Under the pieces are notes generated by a model, which worked only from the letters and a program-made list of their open reading frames with translations, was not told the origin of the DNA and ran no database searches. From Aquidulcibacter sp. (GTDB lineage Bacteria; Pseudomonadota; Alphaproteobacteria; Caulobacterales; Aquidulcibacteraceae), in the NCBI GenBank assembly GCA_027532555.1, contig JAPZTJ010000058.1, positions 1-37,984 on the forward strand: a DNA stretch of 37,984 bases, written 5' to 3'. Both the position numbers and the translations under genes were made by a program. This document shows, one piece after another, positions 17,553-26,298 of this stretch; within the stretch, counting starts at the first letter, position 1; each line of letters begins with the position of its first letter.

Positions 17553-18160
17553 GCGAGGCCGAATTGATTGCTTTGCTTGAGCGGCGCTTGGCCCCGCTGG
17601 ACGATCTGGTCGGACCGCCACCTTTTTCCGATTTTGACCTATCTGGGGCACGACCTGCGCAACCAAGCTTGCGAGATGCCTCCGTCCTTGTGCCGCTCAT
17701 CACGCGTGACACCGGGCTGTCGGTCTTATTGACCCGCCGCTCAGCCAATATGCCAACCCATTCAGGCCAAATCGCTTTTCCGGGTGGGCGTCGTCAAGAT
17801 GAAGATGCTGATGCCATTGCTACAGCGTTGCGTGAGGCGCGCGAGGAGGTAGGACTTGATCCTGCTCATGTCCGCGTCCTAGGCGCGTCTGACCCTTATG
17901 AGACCGTCACCCAATTCCGCGTGACGCCGATTGTGGGCCTTGTTTCAAATCTAGCAGACTTTGTTGCAGACCCCCGCGAAGTCGATGCGATTTTCGAAGT
18001 GCCGTTTGCTTTCTTCATGGACCCCGCCAATCATCAGCGCCATTCGCGCGATTATAATGGTCAGACCCGCTATTATTACGCGATGCCTTACGGCGACCAT
18101 TATGTCTGGGGCGCAACTGCTGGCATGTTGCGAGCGCTTTATTTGCGGGTGTTTGGATAG
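17549..18160 (+). CDS. CoA pyrophosphatase, Nudix family
   Basis: This 203-residue Nudix hydrolase resembles NudL/PCD1-type CoA pyrophosphatases. The subgroup signature LLTRRSANMPTHSGQIAFPG (61-79) precedes the Nudix box ending REAREEVGL (95-103), which binds the catalytic metal ions. The expected reaction is cleavage of CoA, especially oxidised CoA, to phosphopantetheine and 3',5'-ADP. It is translationally coupled to the DUF1285 gene. Confidence 0.92.
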   Translation: MSEAELIALLERRLAPLDDLVGPPPFSDFDLSGARPAQPSLRDASVLVPLITRDTGLSVLLTRRSANMPTHSGQIAFPGGRRQDEDADAIATALREAREEVGLDPAHVRVLGASDPYETVTQFRVTPIVGLVSNLADFVADPREVDAIFEVPFAFFMDPANHQRHSRDYNGQTRYYYAMPYGDHYVWGATAGMLRALYLRVFG

Positions 18161-18339
18161 GGGTGTGGCGTCGATCTTCTGACCCGATCAAGCCCGCTGA
18201 AATTTCAGTGAAAAATCCGAATCATTTCTGCACCAAAGTGTTCGGACTTTAACGGTCGATTCACCTCAATCCTTCATGTCTCATCAATTATCGCGATGGG
18301 TGCCGATGCGTGCCCCGAGTTTAAAGGGATTGGCGCAGC

Positions 18340-19257
18340 ATGAAGGGCGTGCGGGTAGCGGTGTTAATGGGTGGCTGGTCAGCCGAGCGACCTGTGTCGC
18401 TTGTCTCCGGCAAGGCCTGCGCCGATGCCGCACGTGCGCTGGGTGCTGATGTCGTTGAGATTGATGTTGACCGCGACATTGCGTCTGTCCTGAAATCTGT
18501 CTCGCCTGACATTGCGCTCAATGCTCTGCATGGGCCGTGGGGCGAAGATGGGCGGATCCAGTCCGTGCTGGAAATCGCCAATATTCCCTATACCCATTCT
18601 GGCGTTCTAGCCTCGGCTCTTGCGATGGACAAGGAAAAGGCCAAGGCCGTTTTTGCAAGCGCAGGCCTTGATGTGCCCGCAGGCAAACTCATGTCGCGCC
18701 ATGACGCCGCCCGTGAACATCCTCTAGAGCCGCCTTATGTGGTGAAACCCAATGCAGACGGGTCGTCCTTTGGCGTATTCATCGTGCGGAAAGGGGAAAA
18801 TCGACCGCCTGAAAAGCTGCTCGACCCCGACTGGCGGTCTGGCGATGAAGTGCTGGTTGAAGAATTTATCGCAGGTCGCGAGCTAACTGTCGCCGTCATG
18901 GGGGATCGCGCGCTCGCGGTGACCGAAATCCGCACCGGGCATGAGTTTTACGATTATGATGCCAAATATGCGGCTGGCGGCTCTGTCCATCATGTGAACC
19001 CCAGCGATTTGCCTGCCATGGTACATGAGAAAGCGATGCGCGATGCCGTGCGCGCCCATCAACTGCTTGGTTGTCGCGGTGTGACGCGGACGGATTTCCG
19101 GTATGACCCCGCCACCAACCGTTTGGTGGTGTTGGAAATCAATACCCAGCCTGGAATGACGCCAACTTCCTTGGCGCCCGAGCAGGCGGCCCATATCGGT
19201 CTGTCATTTAATGACCTCGTAAAATGGATGTTGGAGGACGCGTCATGCCCGCGATGA
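18340..19257 (+). CDS. ddl: D-alanine--D-alanine ligase
   Basis: Ddl joins two D-Ala in an ATP-dependent step to make the end of the peptidoglycan stem peptide. The 305-residue length is typical of DdlB. Visible motifs are the N-terminal [21 protein letters not shown], the ATP-grasp lysine region [16 protein letters not shown] and the metal-binding end [18 protein letters not shown]. The usual GGxSxEREVSL motif has Pro in place of the second Glu. It is the first gene of a ddl-ftsQ-ftsA run. The 179 bases upstream contain the 12-bp palindrome CTGAAATTTCAG (18197-18208), GANTC sites at 18219 and 18258, and an imperfect CtrA-like TTAA-N7-TTCA (18249-18263). murC, murG and the rest of the usual upstream dcw cluster are absent here. 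Confidence 0.96.
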   Translation: MKGVRVAVLMGGWSAERPVSLVSGKACADAARALGADVVEIDVDRDIASVLKSVSPDIALNALHGPWGEDGRIQSVLEIANIPYTHSGVLASALAMDKEKAKAVFASAGLDVPAGKLMSRHDAAREHPLEPPYVVKPNADGSSFGVFIVRKGENRPPEKLLDPDWRSGDEVLVEEFIAGRELTVAVMGDRALAVTEIRTGHEFYDYDAKYAAGGSVHHVNPSDLPAMVHEKAMRDAVRAHQLLGCRGVTRTDFRYDPATNRLVVLEINTQPGMTPTSLAPEQAAHIGLSFNDLVKWMLEDASCPR

Positions 19258-20207
19258 GACAAACGCGCCGTGCGCCAATGAAACGCACCCCAGCGCTTCG
19301 CGGGCGGCCTCGTTCCCCCCGTCGTACTGATAGCCATGCTTGGACCATGAAGTTGGGCGCTTGGGCTCATGCCCGCATGCGCGCTGCCCAATATGACGGC
19401 CCAACTCGGAAGATTTTGGTTGGCTTTACCTTGACATCCGTGCTTGCAATCTTCGTCCTGTTGGCCGCTGGTCTCGGCATTTTGGATGACTTGGGTCGTG
19501 GAATTCAAACGAGTGCTGGCAATACCGCCCGAAGCGCAGGGCTTGCGGTTCGCGTTATCAATGTGCAGGCACCCAACGGCAAAAACTTGAGCGAGTATCA
19601 ACGTGCTGAGGTGGAAGTGAAATCCGGCGTGATGGCTGATGATGTCATGTTTGGCATTGATCCTTCTGAAGTTCGGGCACGGGTCGCAGAATTGCCATGG
19701 GTAGAGCAAGTCGTTGTTCGCCGCCTATGGCCGGATCAAATCCAAATCCTCATCACCCCGCGCGCCGCTACCGCTTTGTGGCAAGAAAAGGGGCAATTGT
19801 CCTTTATGGATGGCGCAGGTCGCAAACTAGGTGAAGCAAAGAATACGACATCTGCCAAGGGCTATGCGTTGGTTGTTGGGGCTAATGCCGGCCCGCAGGC
19901 CCCCGCTCTGTTTGAGGCTTTGCGCGCATCACCAGATGTCGCCAGCCGCACGTCAGCGGCTCTGTGGGTTGGTGATCGTCGTTGGACCCTGCGGTTGAAG
20001 TCGGGTGGCGATATTTTGCTCCCTGAAGTCGGCATGGCAGAAGCTTTGGCACACGTGCAGGCGCTACAGGCCAGCCATCAAATTCTAGACCGCGAATTCG
20101 CCCGCCTTGATCTAAGAATGTCAGGCACCCTCATTCTCCGTCCGACTCCAGAACGTTTGTCGGTGACGAAGGCTCATGCAGCGGCGAAGTCCGCTCAGAA
20201 AGCTTGA
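19245..20207 (+). CDS. ftsQ: Cell division protein FtsQ
   Basis: FtsQ is a bitopic inner-membrane protein that connects early and late divisome parts. A basic cytoplasmic tail (about 1-57, many Arg) precedes one membrane helix ([20 protein letters not shown], about 57-76). A POTRA-like domain follows ([20 protein letters not shown], then [22 protein letters not shown]). ATG 19245 is chosen because GGAGG (19233-19237) lies seven bases upstream. The gene then overlaps the end of ddl by 13 bases, implying coupling. A CtrA-like TTAA-N7-GTAA lies at 19208-19222, within the ddl end. Confidence 0.94.
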   Translation: MPAMRQTRRAPMKRTPALRGRPRSPRRTDSHAWTMKLGAWAHARMRAAQYDGPTRKILVGFTLTSVLAIFVLLAAGLGILDDLGRGIQTSAGNTARSAGLAVRVINVQAPNGKNLSEYQRAEVEVKSGVMADDVMFGIDPSEVRARVAELPWVEQVVVRRLWPDQIQILITPRAATALWQEKGQLSFMDGAGRKLGEAKNTTSAKGYALVVGANAGPQAPALFEALRASPDVASRTSAALWVGDRRWTLRLKSGGDILLPEVGMAEALAHVQALQASHQILDREFARLDLRMSGTLILRPTPERLSVTKAHAAAKSAQKA

Positions 20208-20229
20208 TACACACCGAAATGAGACAAAC

Positions 20230-21516
20230 ATGTCCTCTTTAACCAAGCGCGCCGCTGTCGAAAGTCGAACGCCCGCACCTCGCGCTGCTATGTTGGCCGC
20301 ACTCGATATCGGCGCGTCCAAAATCACTTGTTTCATTGGCAGTACCGGCCAAGGCTCGGGCCCATTGCGGGTGGCAGGCGTTGGCACCCAGCCTGCGCGC
20401 GGCGTGCGCAATGGTGCGATTGTCGATCTAGATGCCGCGACGAAGGCTGTACGGGCAGCGATTGCCCAAGCTGAGCGCATGTCCGGCGTGACAGTCAGTG
20501 AAGTGGTTGTCTCGGTCTCAGGCTTTGGTGTCCGAGCGGAGCAAGCCCATGGCGAAATCACCTTCGCCAATGCAGAGATTGGTCCCAAAGAGCGCCGTCG
20601 CGTTGTTGGTTCAGCGCTCGCGCAGGTGCGTCTCGATGGCCGTTCGATCCTGCACGCAACGCCAAGTTTCTTTGTTGTCGATGGTCAGAAAGTGCGCGAC
20701 CCACGCGGTATGTTAGGGCGTCGGTTAGGCGTCGCTGTGACGGTGGTAACAGCTCCCACGCCACAGTGGCGCAATATCGTGCTCTGTGTAGAGCGGGCGA
20801 CCTATACGATCGCAGGCTCCGTTGCGGCACCCTATGCGGCGGCATTAGGCGCGTTGGCAGAAGATGATCTGGAATTGGGGGCCTTGGTCGTGGATATGGG
20901 CGCACGCTCGACCACAGCGGCGCTGTTCCATGCTGGTGCATTAATCCATGTTGATGCGGTACCCATCGGCTCTGACCATGTCACCCACGACATTGCCCAT
21001 TGCCTTGGTACAACGGCTGCTGCGGCAGAGCGCCTCAAAATCGTTCATGGCAGCGCGATTGCCAGCCTAAATGAAGACAATCTGATGATTGACGCACCGC
21101 GCATGGGCGAAGATGGTCAACTCATCTCAGATCAAGCCCCGCGCTCCATTCTGACAGGCGTGGTTCGTCCTCGCGTGGAAGAGACGCTGGAGCTTTTGCG
21201 CGATCGTTTGCGCGCAGGTGGGCTCGATAAGCTCAATGCTGGTCGCAGGATCGTCTTGACCGGGGGGGGCAGTCAATTGAACGGCGTACGCGAGCTTGCA
21301 GCCCGTGTGTTTGAAGGCCATGTCCGAATTGGTCGACCCCAGCGCTTTACCGGTCTTGGCGATGCGGTTGCTGGCCCTGGCTATTCGGTTGCAGCAGGCC
21401 TGTTACGCTGGGGCGTGGAGCGGCCGACAGATATGGCCAGCAGTGCGTCGCAAATGGTGGAACCATCCAGCCACCCGGTCGCGCGTGCCGTGCAATGGCT
21501 GAAAGATAACTTCTAA
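20230..21516 (+). CDS. ftsA: Cell division protein FtsA
   Basis: FtsA is the actin-like ATPase that tethers FtsZ to the membrane. In about 428 residues the actin-fold phosphate-1 motif is ALDIGASKITCFIG (25-38). Phosphate-2 is VVDMGARSTTAALF, the adenosine motif is IVLTGGGSQLNGV, and the C-terminal amphipathic membrane-targeting helix is RAVQWLKDNF. ATG 20230 is used rather than the in-frame ATG at 20176 inside ftsQ, because homologues have short N-termini. The gene lies 22 bases after ftsQ. Unusually, ftsZ does not follow; an inverted murI-murB pair lies in between. Confidence 0.95.
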   Translation: MSSLTKRAAVESRTPAPRAAMLAALDIGASKITCFIGSTGQGSGPLRVAGVGTQPARGVRNGAIVDLDAATKAVRAAIAQAERMSGVTVSEVVVSVSGFGVRAEQAHGEITFANAEIGPKERRRVVGSALAQVRLDGRSILHATPSFFVVDGQKVRDPRGMLGRRLGVAVTVVTAPTPQWRNIVLCVERATYTIAGSVAAPYAAALGALAEDDLELGALVVDMGARSTTAALFHAGALIHVDAVPIGSDHVTHDIAHCLGTTAAAAERLKIVHGSAIASLNEDNLMIDAPRMGEDGQLISDQAPRSILTGVVRPRVEETLELLRDRLRAGGLDKLNAGRRIVLTGGGSQLNGVRELAARVFEGHVRIGRPQRFTGLGDAVAGPGYSVAAGLLRWGVERPTDMASSASQMVEPSSHPVARAVQWLKDNF

Positions 21517-21522
21517 ACGGCT

Positions 21523-22437
21523 TTAGCTCGCAATTCCGATCCGTTTGATTTCCCAATGCAGGTCAACGCCTTGGGTCGCCTTTACCTGTTGGATCACATG
21601 CTCACCTAAGGCCTCAAGGTCTTTAGCCGTGGCGGTCCCGGTGTTGATCATGAAGTTACAATGCTTCTCGCTCATTTGTGCGCCACCAATCTGATAGCCG
21701 CGTAAGCCTGCTGCATCGATCACCTGCCACGACTTGCGCCCGCCTGACTGCAAGGGGTCCGGATTCTTGAACGTGCTGCCGCCCGTTTTGTCCCGAATAG
21801 GCTGACTTTGTTCGCGCTTTTCGGTGATGGCGTCCATGCGGGCAAGGATTTCTGCGGGATCATCCGCCGTGCCTTGGAACGTCGCGGATACAAAGATCAC
21901 GTCAGCTGGTGCAGTTGTATGTCTATACGTGAAACCCATATCGGCACAGCTGAATTCATGGCGCTGCCCGGCACGGTCGTAAGCAACGCAAGAAACCAAA
22001 ACGTCCTTTGTCTCGCTCTCATAGCAGCCTGCATTCATGCGCAAAGCGCCGCCGATTGTGCCGGGCACACCGCGATAAAACTCTAAGCCTGCAATGCCTG
22101 CTTCGGCAGCTTTTTTGGCGACACTGGCGTCAAGGCAGGCTGCCCCGGCTGTAACCTGCAGGCCATTGGTTGATATCTGACCAAAGCCACGCGGCGACAA
22201 GCGGATAACCACACCCGGAACCCCGCCATCGCGCACAATGAGGTTTGAGCCAACCCCGACGGCCAGAATGGGGATGTCCGCGGGGCACAGGCGCAGGAAG
22301 TCCGCCAGATCGGCTTCATCGGCAGGTTGAAACAGGACTTCGGCCGGCCCACCGACCCGAAACCACGTGAAAGGGGCCAAAGTGACGCTGGCTTCGAGTT
22401 TGCCCCGTACAGGGGGGAGGCGGTCCATCAAGTTCAT
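21523..22437 (-). CDS. murB: UDP-N-acetylenolpyruvoylglucosamine reductase MurB
   Basis: MurB reduces UDP-GlcNAc-enolpyruvate to UDP-MurNAc using FAD and NADPH in the cytoplasm. The 304 residues show the FAD-binding segment [20 protein letters not shown] (57-76) and [19 protein letters not shown] (119-137). The catalytic Ser is in [10 protein letters not shown] (S221), and a conserved Glu lies near the C-terminus. This is the shorter MurB type. It is the second gene of a murI-murB operon on the minus strand, 51 bases after murI, and ends six bases from ftsA. In Caulobacter-like dcw clusters murB normally lies upstream of ddl on the same strand, so its position here is a rearrangement. Confidence 0.96.
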   Translation of the reverse strand: MNLMDRLPPVRGKLEASVTLAPFTWFRVGGPAEVLFQPADEADLADFLRLCPADIPILAVGVGSNLIVRDGGVPGVVIRLSPRGFGQISTNGLQVTAGAACLDASVAKKAAEAGIAGLEFYRGVPGTIGGALRMNAGCYESETKDVLVSCVAYDRAGQRHEFSCADMGFTYRHTTAPADVIFVSATFQGTADDPAEILARMDAITEKREQSQPIRDKTGGSTFKNPDPLQSGGRKSWQVIDAAGLRGYQIGGAQMSEKHCNFMINTGTATAKDLEALGEHVIQQVKATQGVDLHWEIKRIGIAS

Positions 22438-22488
22438 GCCTAAGGCTTAACGCTAGCGCGCGCAGTCGAAAAGGGGCTAAGGCTGAGA

Positions 22489-23301
22489 CTAAACATCTAA
22501 AGCTTGGGTTGTTTGAAACCCAAAGCTCTTTAAGACGCGGCGAGTTGCTTTATCCGCTCCCCCCGTTGTTAGGCCCGTGCGCAAAGCTGTAACCCCCTGA
22601 TCCATCTGATCGTGCAACAAATCTGCGGTTCGCCGTGCGATTGCAGCACCTGAATCAACCCAAGTCACAGGATGGGGGGCTAAGGTCTCAAGCTCTGCCT
22701 GCACTAAGGGATAATGGGTGCAGGCCAGCACGATGACATCAATCGCCTCACCGCCTTTTTGGTCAAAAAGCCCCTGTATTGCAGCCTCGAATATCTGTGG
22801 ATCTGGTGTCTCACCCGCAAGCTTGGTTTCCGCCGCCCCAGCTAGGCCGACCGCGCCATGCCGCAAGACGGTTTTTCCCGCGCCAAAGGCTGCGATCAGT
22901 TGGTCGGTATAGGGACGCGTCACCGTCTTGGGCGTCGCCAAAAGTCCGATGGTTCCGGTCTGGGTAAGTGCGGCGGCTGGCTTAATCGCAGGGACAACCC
23001 CAACCACTGGAATCTCAACTTGTGCTCGGACGGCATCCAACGCCAACGTGCTAGCCGTGTTGCAGGCCACGACGACCAAATCGGCAGAGGTGGCCTCAAT
23101 TCCGGCCAGAATCACAGCGGGTACACGGAGGATCAAGGCCTCATCTGGCTTTTCGCCGTAGGGGAAGAAAGCTGTGTCCGCCAAATGGAATACGTCGACC
23201 CCAAGCATCCCGTCTATTAACGCATTAACCACTGACAAGCCGCCTAGACCAGAATCAAAAACCAGCACATGAGGTCTATTTTTCAGGGGTTTCATCCGCA
23301 C
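22489..23301 (-). CDS. murI: Glutamate racemase
   Basis: MurI interconverts L- and D-glutamate for the peptidoglycan stem peptide. The 270-residue sequence has both catalytic cysteine motifs, VVACNTAST and VLACTHYPLV, and the N-terminal FDSGLGGLSVV substrate motif. GTG 23301 has AAAGG six bases upstream; ATG 23295 is an alternative start two codons in. It leads the murI-murB operon. It is divergent from ftsZ across a 154-base region that carries CtrA-like and GANTC signals, so it may be under cell-cycle control. Confidence 0.95.
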   Translation of the reverse strand: MRMKPLKNRPHVLVFDSGLGGLSVVNALIDGMLGVDVFHLADTAFFPYGEKPDEALILRVPAVILAGIEATSADLVVVACNTASTLALDAVRAQVEIPVVGVVPAIKPAAALTQTGTIGLLATPKTVTRPYTDQLIAAFGAGKTVLRHGAVGLAGAAETKLAGETPDPQIFEAAIQGLFDQKGGEAIDVIVLACTHYPLVQAELETLAPHPVTWVDSGAAIARRTADLLHDQMDQGVTALRTGLTTGGADKATRRVLKSFGFQTTQALDV

Positions 23302-23323
23302 CGGGTGCCTTTCAGAGACGCGT

Positions 23324-23417
23324 GAATCATGCTGAATTTTTTCTTAAGATTCATCACTTGCATGAATCAAATTAACTCCTGCTTAAGCATATCGGGGCCA
23401 TCTTCAGCCATCGATTC
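23324..23417. promoter_or_regulatory. ftsZ/murI intergenic regulatory region with CtrA box and four GANTC sites
   Basis: TTAA at 23372-23375 and TTAA at 23383-23386 are separated by exactly seven bases, a perfect TTAA-N7-TTAA CtrA-type box. GANTC sites, the CcrM methylation target, occur at 23324, 23348, 23364 and 23413: four in 94 bases, when about one per 256 is expected by chance. A weak -35-like TTGCAT (23358-23363) would place the CtrA box over the spacer and -10 area. In Caulobacter crescentus ftsZ is repressed by CtrA and influenced by CcrM, so this fits known biology. Binding here is inferred. Confidence 0.8.
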
Positions 23418-23455
23418 TATCACCCATCCCGCACGAAGCCTTCGAGGAGCCTAGA

Positions 23456-25075
23456 ATGGCTATCCGCCTTAACGTCCCCACCCAAACTGAACTCAGCCCA
23501 CGGATTGTCGTATTCGGCGTCGGTGGTGCGGGCGGCAATGCCGTCAACAACATGATTGATGCAGACTTGCAGGGTGTGGAGTTTGTGGTTGCAAACACCG
23601 ATGCGCAGGCTTTGGCCCGCTCTAAGGCAGAGCGCCGCATTCAAATCGGTTTGAATACCACCCAAGGCTTGGGCGCGGGGGCAACGCCGCAAGTTGGTAT
23701 GGCGGCTGCGGAAGAGAGTCAGAGCGAGATTCTCGATCATTTGGCCGACGCCAACATGGTCTTTATTACAGCCGGTATGGGCGGTGGCACGGGGACGGGG
23801 GCGGCCCCAGTGATTGCGCGTACGGCCAAAGAGCAAGGCATTTTGACGGTCGCCGTGGTGACCCGTCCCTTCCAGTTCGAAGGGCCTCGCCGCATGCGTA
23901 TGGCGGATGCTGGCATTGCTGAGCTTCAGAAATATGTCGACACGCTGATCATTATTCCAAACCAGAATTTGTTCCGCGTTGCCAATGATAAGACGACTTT
24001 CCATCAAGCTTTCCAATTGGCTGACCAAGTGCTGCATTCTGGCGTGCGCGGGATTACCGATTTGATGGTTATGCCTGGTCTAATCAATCTCGACTTTGCC
24101 GATGTGCGCTCGGTCATGGGCGAAATGGGCAAGGCCATGATGGGCACGGGCGAAGCTTCAGGCGAACGTCGTGCACTGGAGGCCGCAACCAAGGCCATCA
24201 ACAATCCGTTGTTGGAAGATATGTCGCTGAAGGGCGCACGTGGGGTGTTGATCAACATCACGGGCGGCTATGATATGACCTTGTTTGAGTTGGACGAAGC
24301 CGCCAACCACATCCGCCAAGAAGTCGATCCAGACGCTAACATCATCGTCGGTTCGACCTTTGATGAGACCTTGGAAGGTGTTATGCGCGTGTCGGTCGTG
24401 GCGACCGGCATTGAAGCCGCCGCGATGACCGAAACGCGTCCACAAGCCACGGGCTATTTCAACACCACGCCGGCGCAACAGCCTGCAGCCGCAGCCCCCG
24501 CGCCAACCGTTGTGCGTGTCAATAATGGCCGTGAGCCAATGGTGCATCAGCCCATGGTTCAGCGTCTGCAAGAGCCACAGCCCGCGCCAGTTGCGCAGGA
24601 GCCTAGCTATCAGCAAGCCCCTCAGCCAGTGCCGCAGCAACCGGCACCTCAACCTGTACAGCAGCCCTTGTTCCAGCAGCCACAGGCCGCCGCTGAATCT
24701 GCGCCTGCGCGTCAGGATTATCAGCAGCCTGCACCGCAAGCTCAGCCAAATTATGCGGCGGCTGCCCCACAAGCTCGCCCCGTTTATCAAACGGCCCAGC
24801 CACGCCCACCCGTCCATGGGTCGGCAGCCCAGCAGCCCACCTATCAAGCGCGCGGTGCAACGCCGCAGTATCAGGAAGAGCCGCGCCAACAACGTGGCTC
24901 AGGCTTCAATGGCTTCAACATTTTTGGTCGTCCAAAGCCTGCTGCACGCGAAGAACAATGGGATGAGCGGCCAGAACCAAGCGCGAAATCGATCACGCAA
25001 ACTCAGCCACTGTTTGGCGATGAGTTTGACGATGAGATCGAGATCCCAACTTTCCTGCGGAAGCAAGCTAACTAA
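23456..25075 (+). CDS. ftsZ: Cell division protein FtsZ
   Basis: FtsZ is the tubulin-like GTPase that forms the division ring. The 539 residues include the nucleotide-binding [19 protein letters not shown] region, the tubulin signature [10 protein letters not shown] (109-118) and [11 protein letters not shown]. The T7-loop and C-terminal domain extend to about residue 325. A long linker (about 330-515) is rich in Gln, Pro and Ala with irregular QQPAPQP-like repeats, as in Caulobacterales. The C-terminal peptide [15 protein letters not shown] binds FtsA and other partners. GAGGAG upstream (about 23443-23448) supports the start. A perfect hairpin follows the gene, then lpxC on the same strand. 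Confidence 0.98.
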   Translation: MAIRLNVPTQTELSPRIVVFGVGGAGGNAVNNMIDADLQGVEFVVANTDAQALARSKAERRIQIGLNTTQGLGAGATPQVGMAAAEESQSEILDHLADANMVFITAGMGGGTGTGAAPVIARTAKEQGILTVAVVTRPFQFEGPRRMRMADAGIAELQKYVDTLIIIPNQNLFRVANDKTTFHQAFQLADQVLHSGVRGITDLMVMPGLINLDFADVRSVMGEMGKAMMGTGEASGERRALEAATKAINNPLLEDMSLKGARGVLINITGGYDMTLFELDEAANHIRQEVDPDANIIVGSTFDETLEGVMRVSVVATGIEAAAMTETRPQATGYFNTTPAQQPAAAAPAPTVVRVNNGREPMVHQPMVQRLQEPQPAPVAQEPSYQQAPQPVPQQPAPQPVQQPLFQQPQAAAESAPARQDYQQPAPQAQPNYAAAAPQARPVYQTAQPRPPVHGSAAQQPTYQARGATPQYQEEPRQQRGSGFNGFNIFGRPKPAAREEQWDERPEPSAKSITQTQPLFGDEFDDEIEIPTFLRKQAN

Positions 25076-25108
25076 TACGCTGCTTTTTAGAGAGTTTACC
25101 AAGAAATG

Positions 25109-25136
25109 CGCCGCCGTACAGAAATGTACGGCGGCG
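25109..25136 (+). terminator. Perfect hairpin after ftsZ, possible partial terminator
   Basis: A 12-bp perfect stem CGCCGCCGTACA / TGTACGGCGGCG closes a GAAA tetraloop 33 bases after the ftsZ stop. The bases after it (TTCACGTTCTATTG) are only moderately T-rich, so it may act as a weak terminator, an attenuator or a 3'-end stabiliser between ftsZ and lpxC. Confidence 0.55.
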
Positions 25137-25265
25137 TTCACGTTCTATTGTCACATATCGAAATATTGTTTGGTTTGTCAGGTGACATCGACTGCGCCAA
25201 AGAGGACGCGCAGACGTGTATCCACCGGCGTGGAATGTCAAAATTGATATGAAGGTTAAGTAAGC

Positions 25266-26180
25266 GTGCAATACCAAACGGTGACAGCCCTCCAACATAC
25301 GCTCGCAGGACATGTGTCGTGCGTCGGCGTTGGCTTGCATACTGGAAAGCCTGTCCGGGTGACGTTGAAGCCCGCTGGCGTGGACCACGGGATTGTTTTC
25401 GTGCGTCTAGATGCGCCAGAGTTTGGCCGTCGTATTGCTGCTTTGGTTGATAAGGTCACAACGACTGAGTTGGGAACCACATTGGCCAATTCGGCTGGTG
25501 TGTCGGTTGCCACGGTTGAGCATTTGATGGCCGCTTTGTTTGGCATGGGTATCGACAATGCAATTGTCGAAATTGATGGCCCCGAAGTGCCTATTCTGGA
25601 TGGCTCGTCAGAGCCTTTCATTGAAATGATTGAGATGATCGGGACGCGTGCTTTGGGTGCGCCCCGCCGCATGTTGGAAATCCTCAAGCCTATAGAAGTG
25701 GTTGTCGGCAACAAGCTTGCGCGGCTTGAGCCTTTTGACGGGTTTGAATTGGACGTGACGGTTGAATTCTCGACCCGCGCCATCGGACGCCAACGGGTTG
25801 TGTTTGACTGCACGCCGCAAAGCTTCGCCAATGACTTGGGTGCCGCGCGGACCTTTGGCTTCTTGCACCAAGTTGAGGCGATGCAGGCCAAGGGCTTGGC
25901 CCTGGGTGGCTCGTTAGAGAATGCTGTGGTGATTGATGGCGACGCGATCGTCAATCAAGAAGGCCTACGCTTTGCCGACGAATTTGTGCGCCATAAGGCA
26001 CTCGATGCTGTCGGTGATTTGGCTTTGGCTGGTGCGCCCATCAAGGGCCGCTATGTGGCTGAGCGGGCAGGGCATGAGATGAATGTCGCTCTCGTGCGGG
26101 CGCTATTGGCTGATGCATCAGCCTGGCGCTGGAACTTCGCGCCCTTGGCGGCAGAGCTTTTGCCGGCAGCTGGGGCCTGA
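25266..26180 (+). CDS. lpxC: UDP-3-O-acyl-N-acetylglucosamine deacetylase
   Basis: LpxC is the zinc enzyme for the committed step of lipid A synthesis. The 304 residues carry all key sites: E85-H86 in TVEHLMAALFGMGIDNA, H243 and D247 in RHKALDAVGDLALAG, and the base H270 in ERAGHEMN. The ARTFGFLHQVE and GLRFADEFVRH motifs are typical. The start is GTG 25266 with AAGG about ten bases upstream. It follows ftsZ as in many proteobacteria, but a strong hairpin and 190 bases separate them, so its own promoter is possible. Confidence 0.97.
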   Translation: MQYQTVTALQHTLAGHVSCVGVGLHTGKPVRVTLKPAGVDHGIVFVRLDAPEFGRRIAALVDKVTTTELGTTLANSAGVSVATVEHLMAALFGMGIDNAIVEIDGPEVPILDGSSEPFIEMIEMIGTRALGAPRRMLEILKPIEVVVGNKLARLEPFDGFELDVTVEFSTRAIGRQRVVFDCTPQSFANDLGAARTFGFLHQVEAMQAKGLALGGSLENAVVIDGDAIVNQEGLRFADEFVRHKALDAVGDLALAGAPIKGRYVAERAGHEMNVALVRALLADASAWRWNFAPLAAELLPAAGA

Positions 26181-26298
26181 AGCCGGTAAGTTCCGAACGT
26201 ATGGCATGTGCTTTCCTGATGAGCGCTCGCTGTTACTCGCACAGGTTTGCTTAACCTAATCTCCTTAGTCTCAATTTCGCTATACAAGGAAGAAACCC

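Noticed and set aside
18197-18208. Perfect 12-bp palindrome CTGAAATTTCAG upstream of ddl
   Set aside because: It is a single short palindrome with no second copy or adjacent regulator, so it is noted under ddl but not claimed as an operator.
24480-24870. Repetitive CAGCCn-rich DNA in ftsZ, considered as a repeat array
   Set aside because: It encodes the Gln/Pro-rich FtsZ linker. The units are irregular and not a DNA repeat family or CRISPR.
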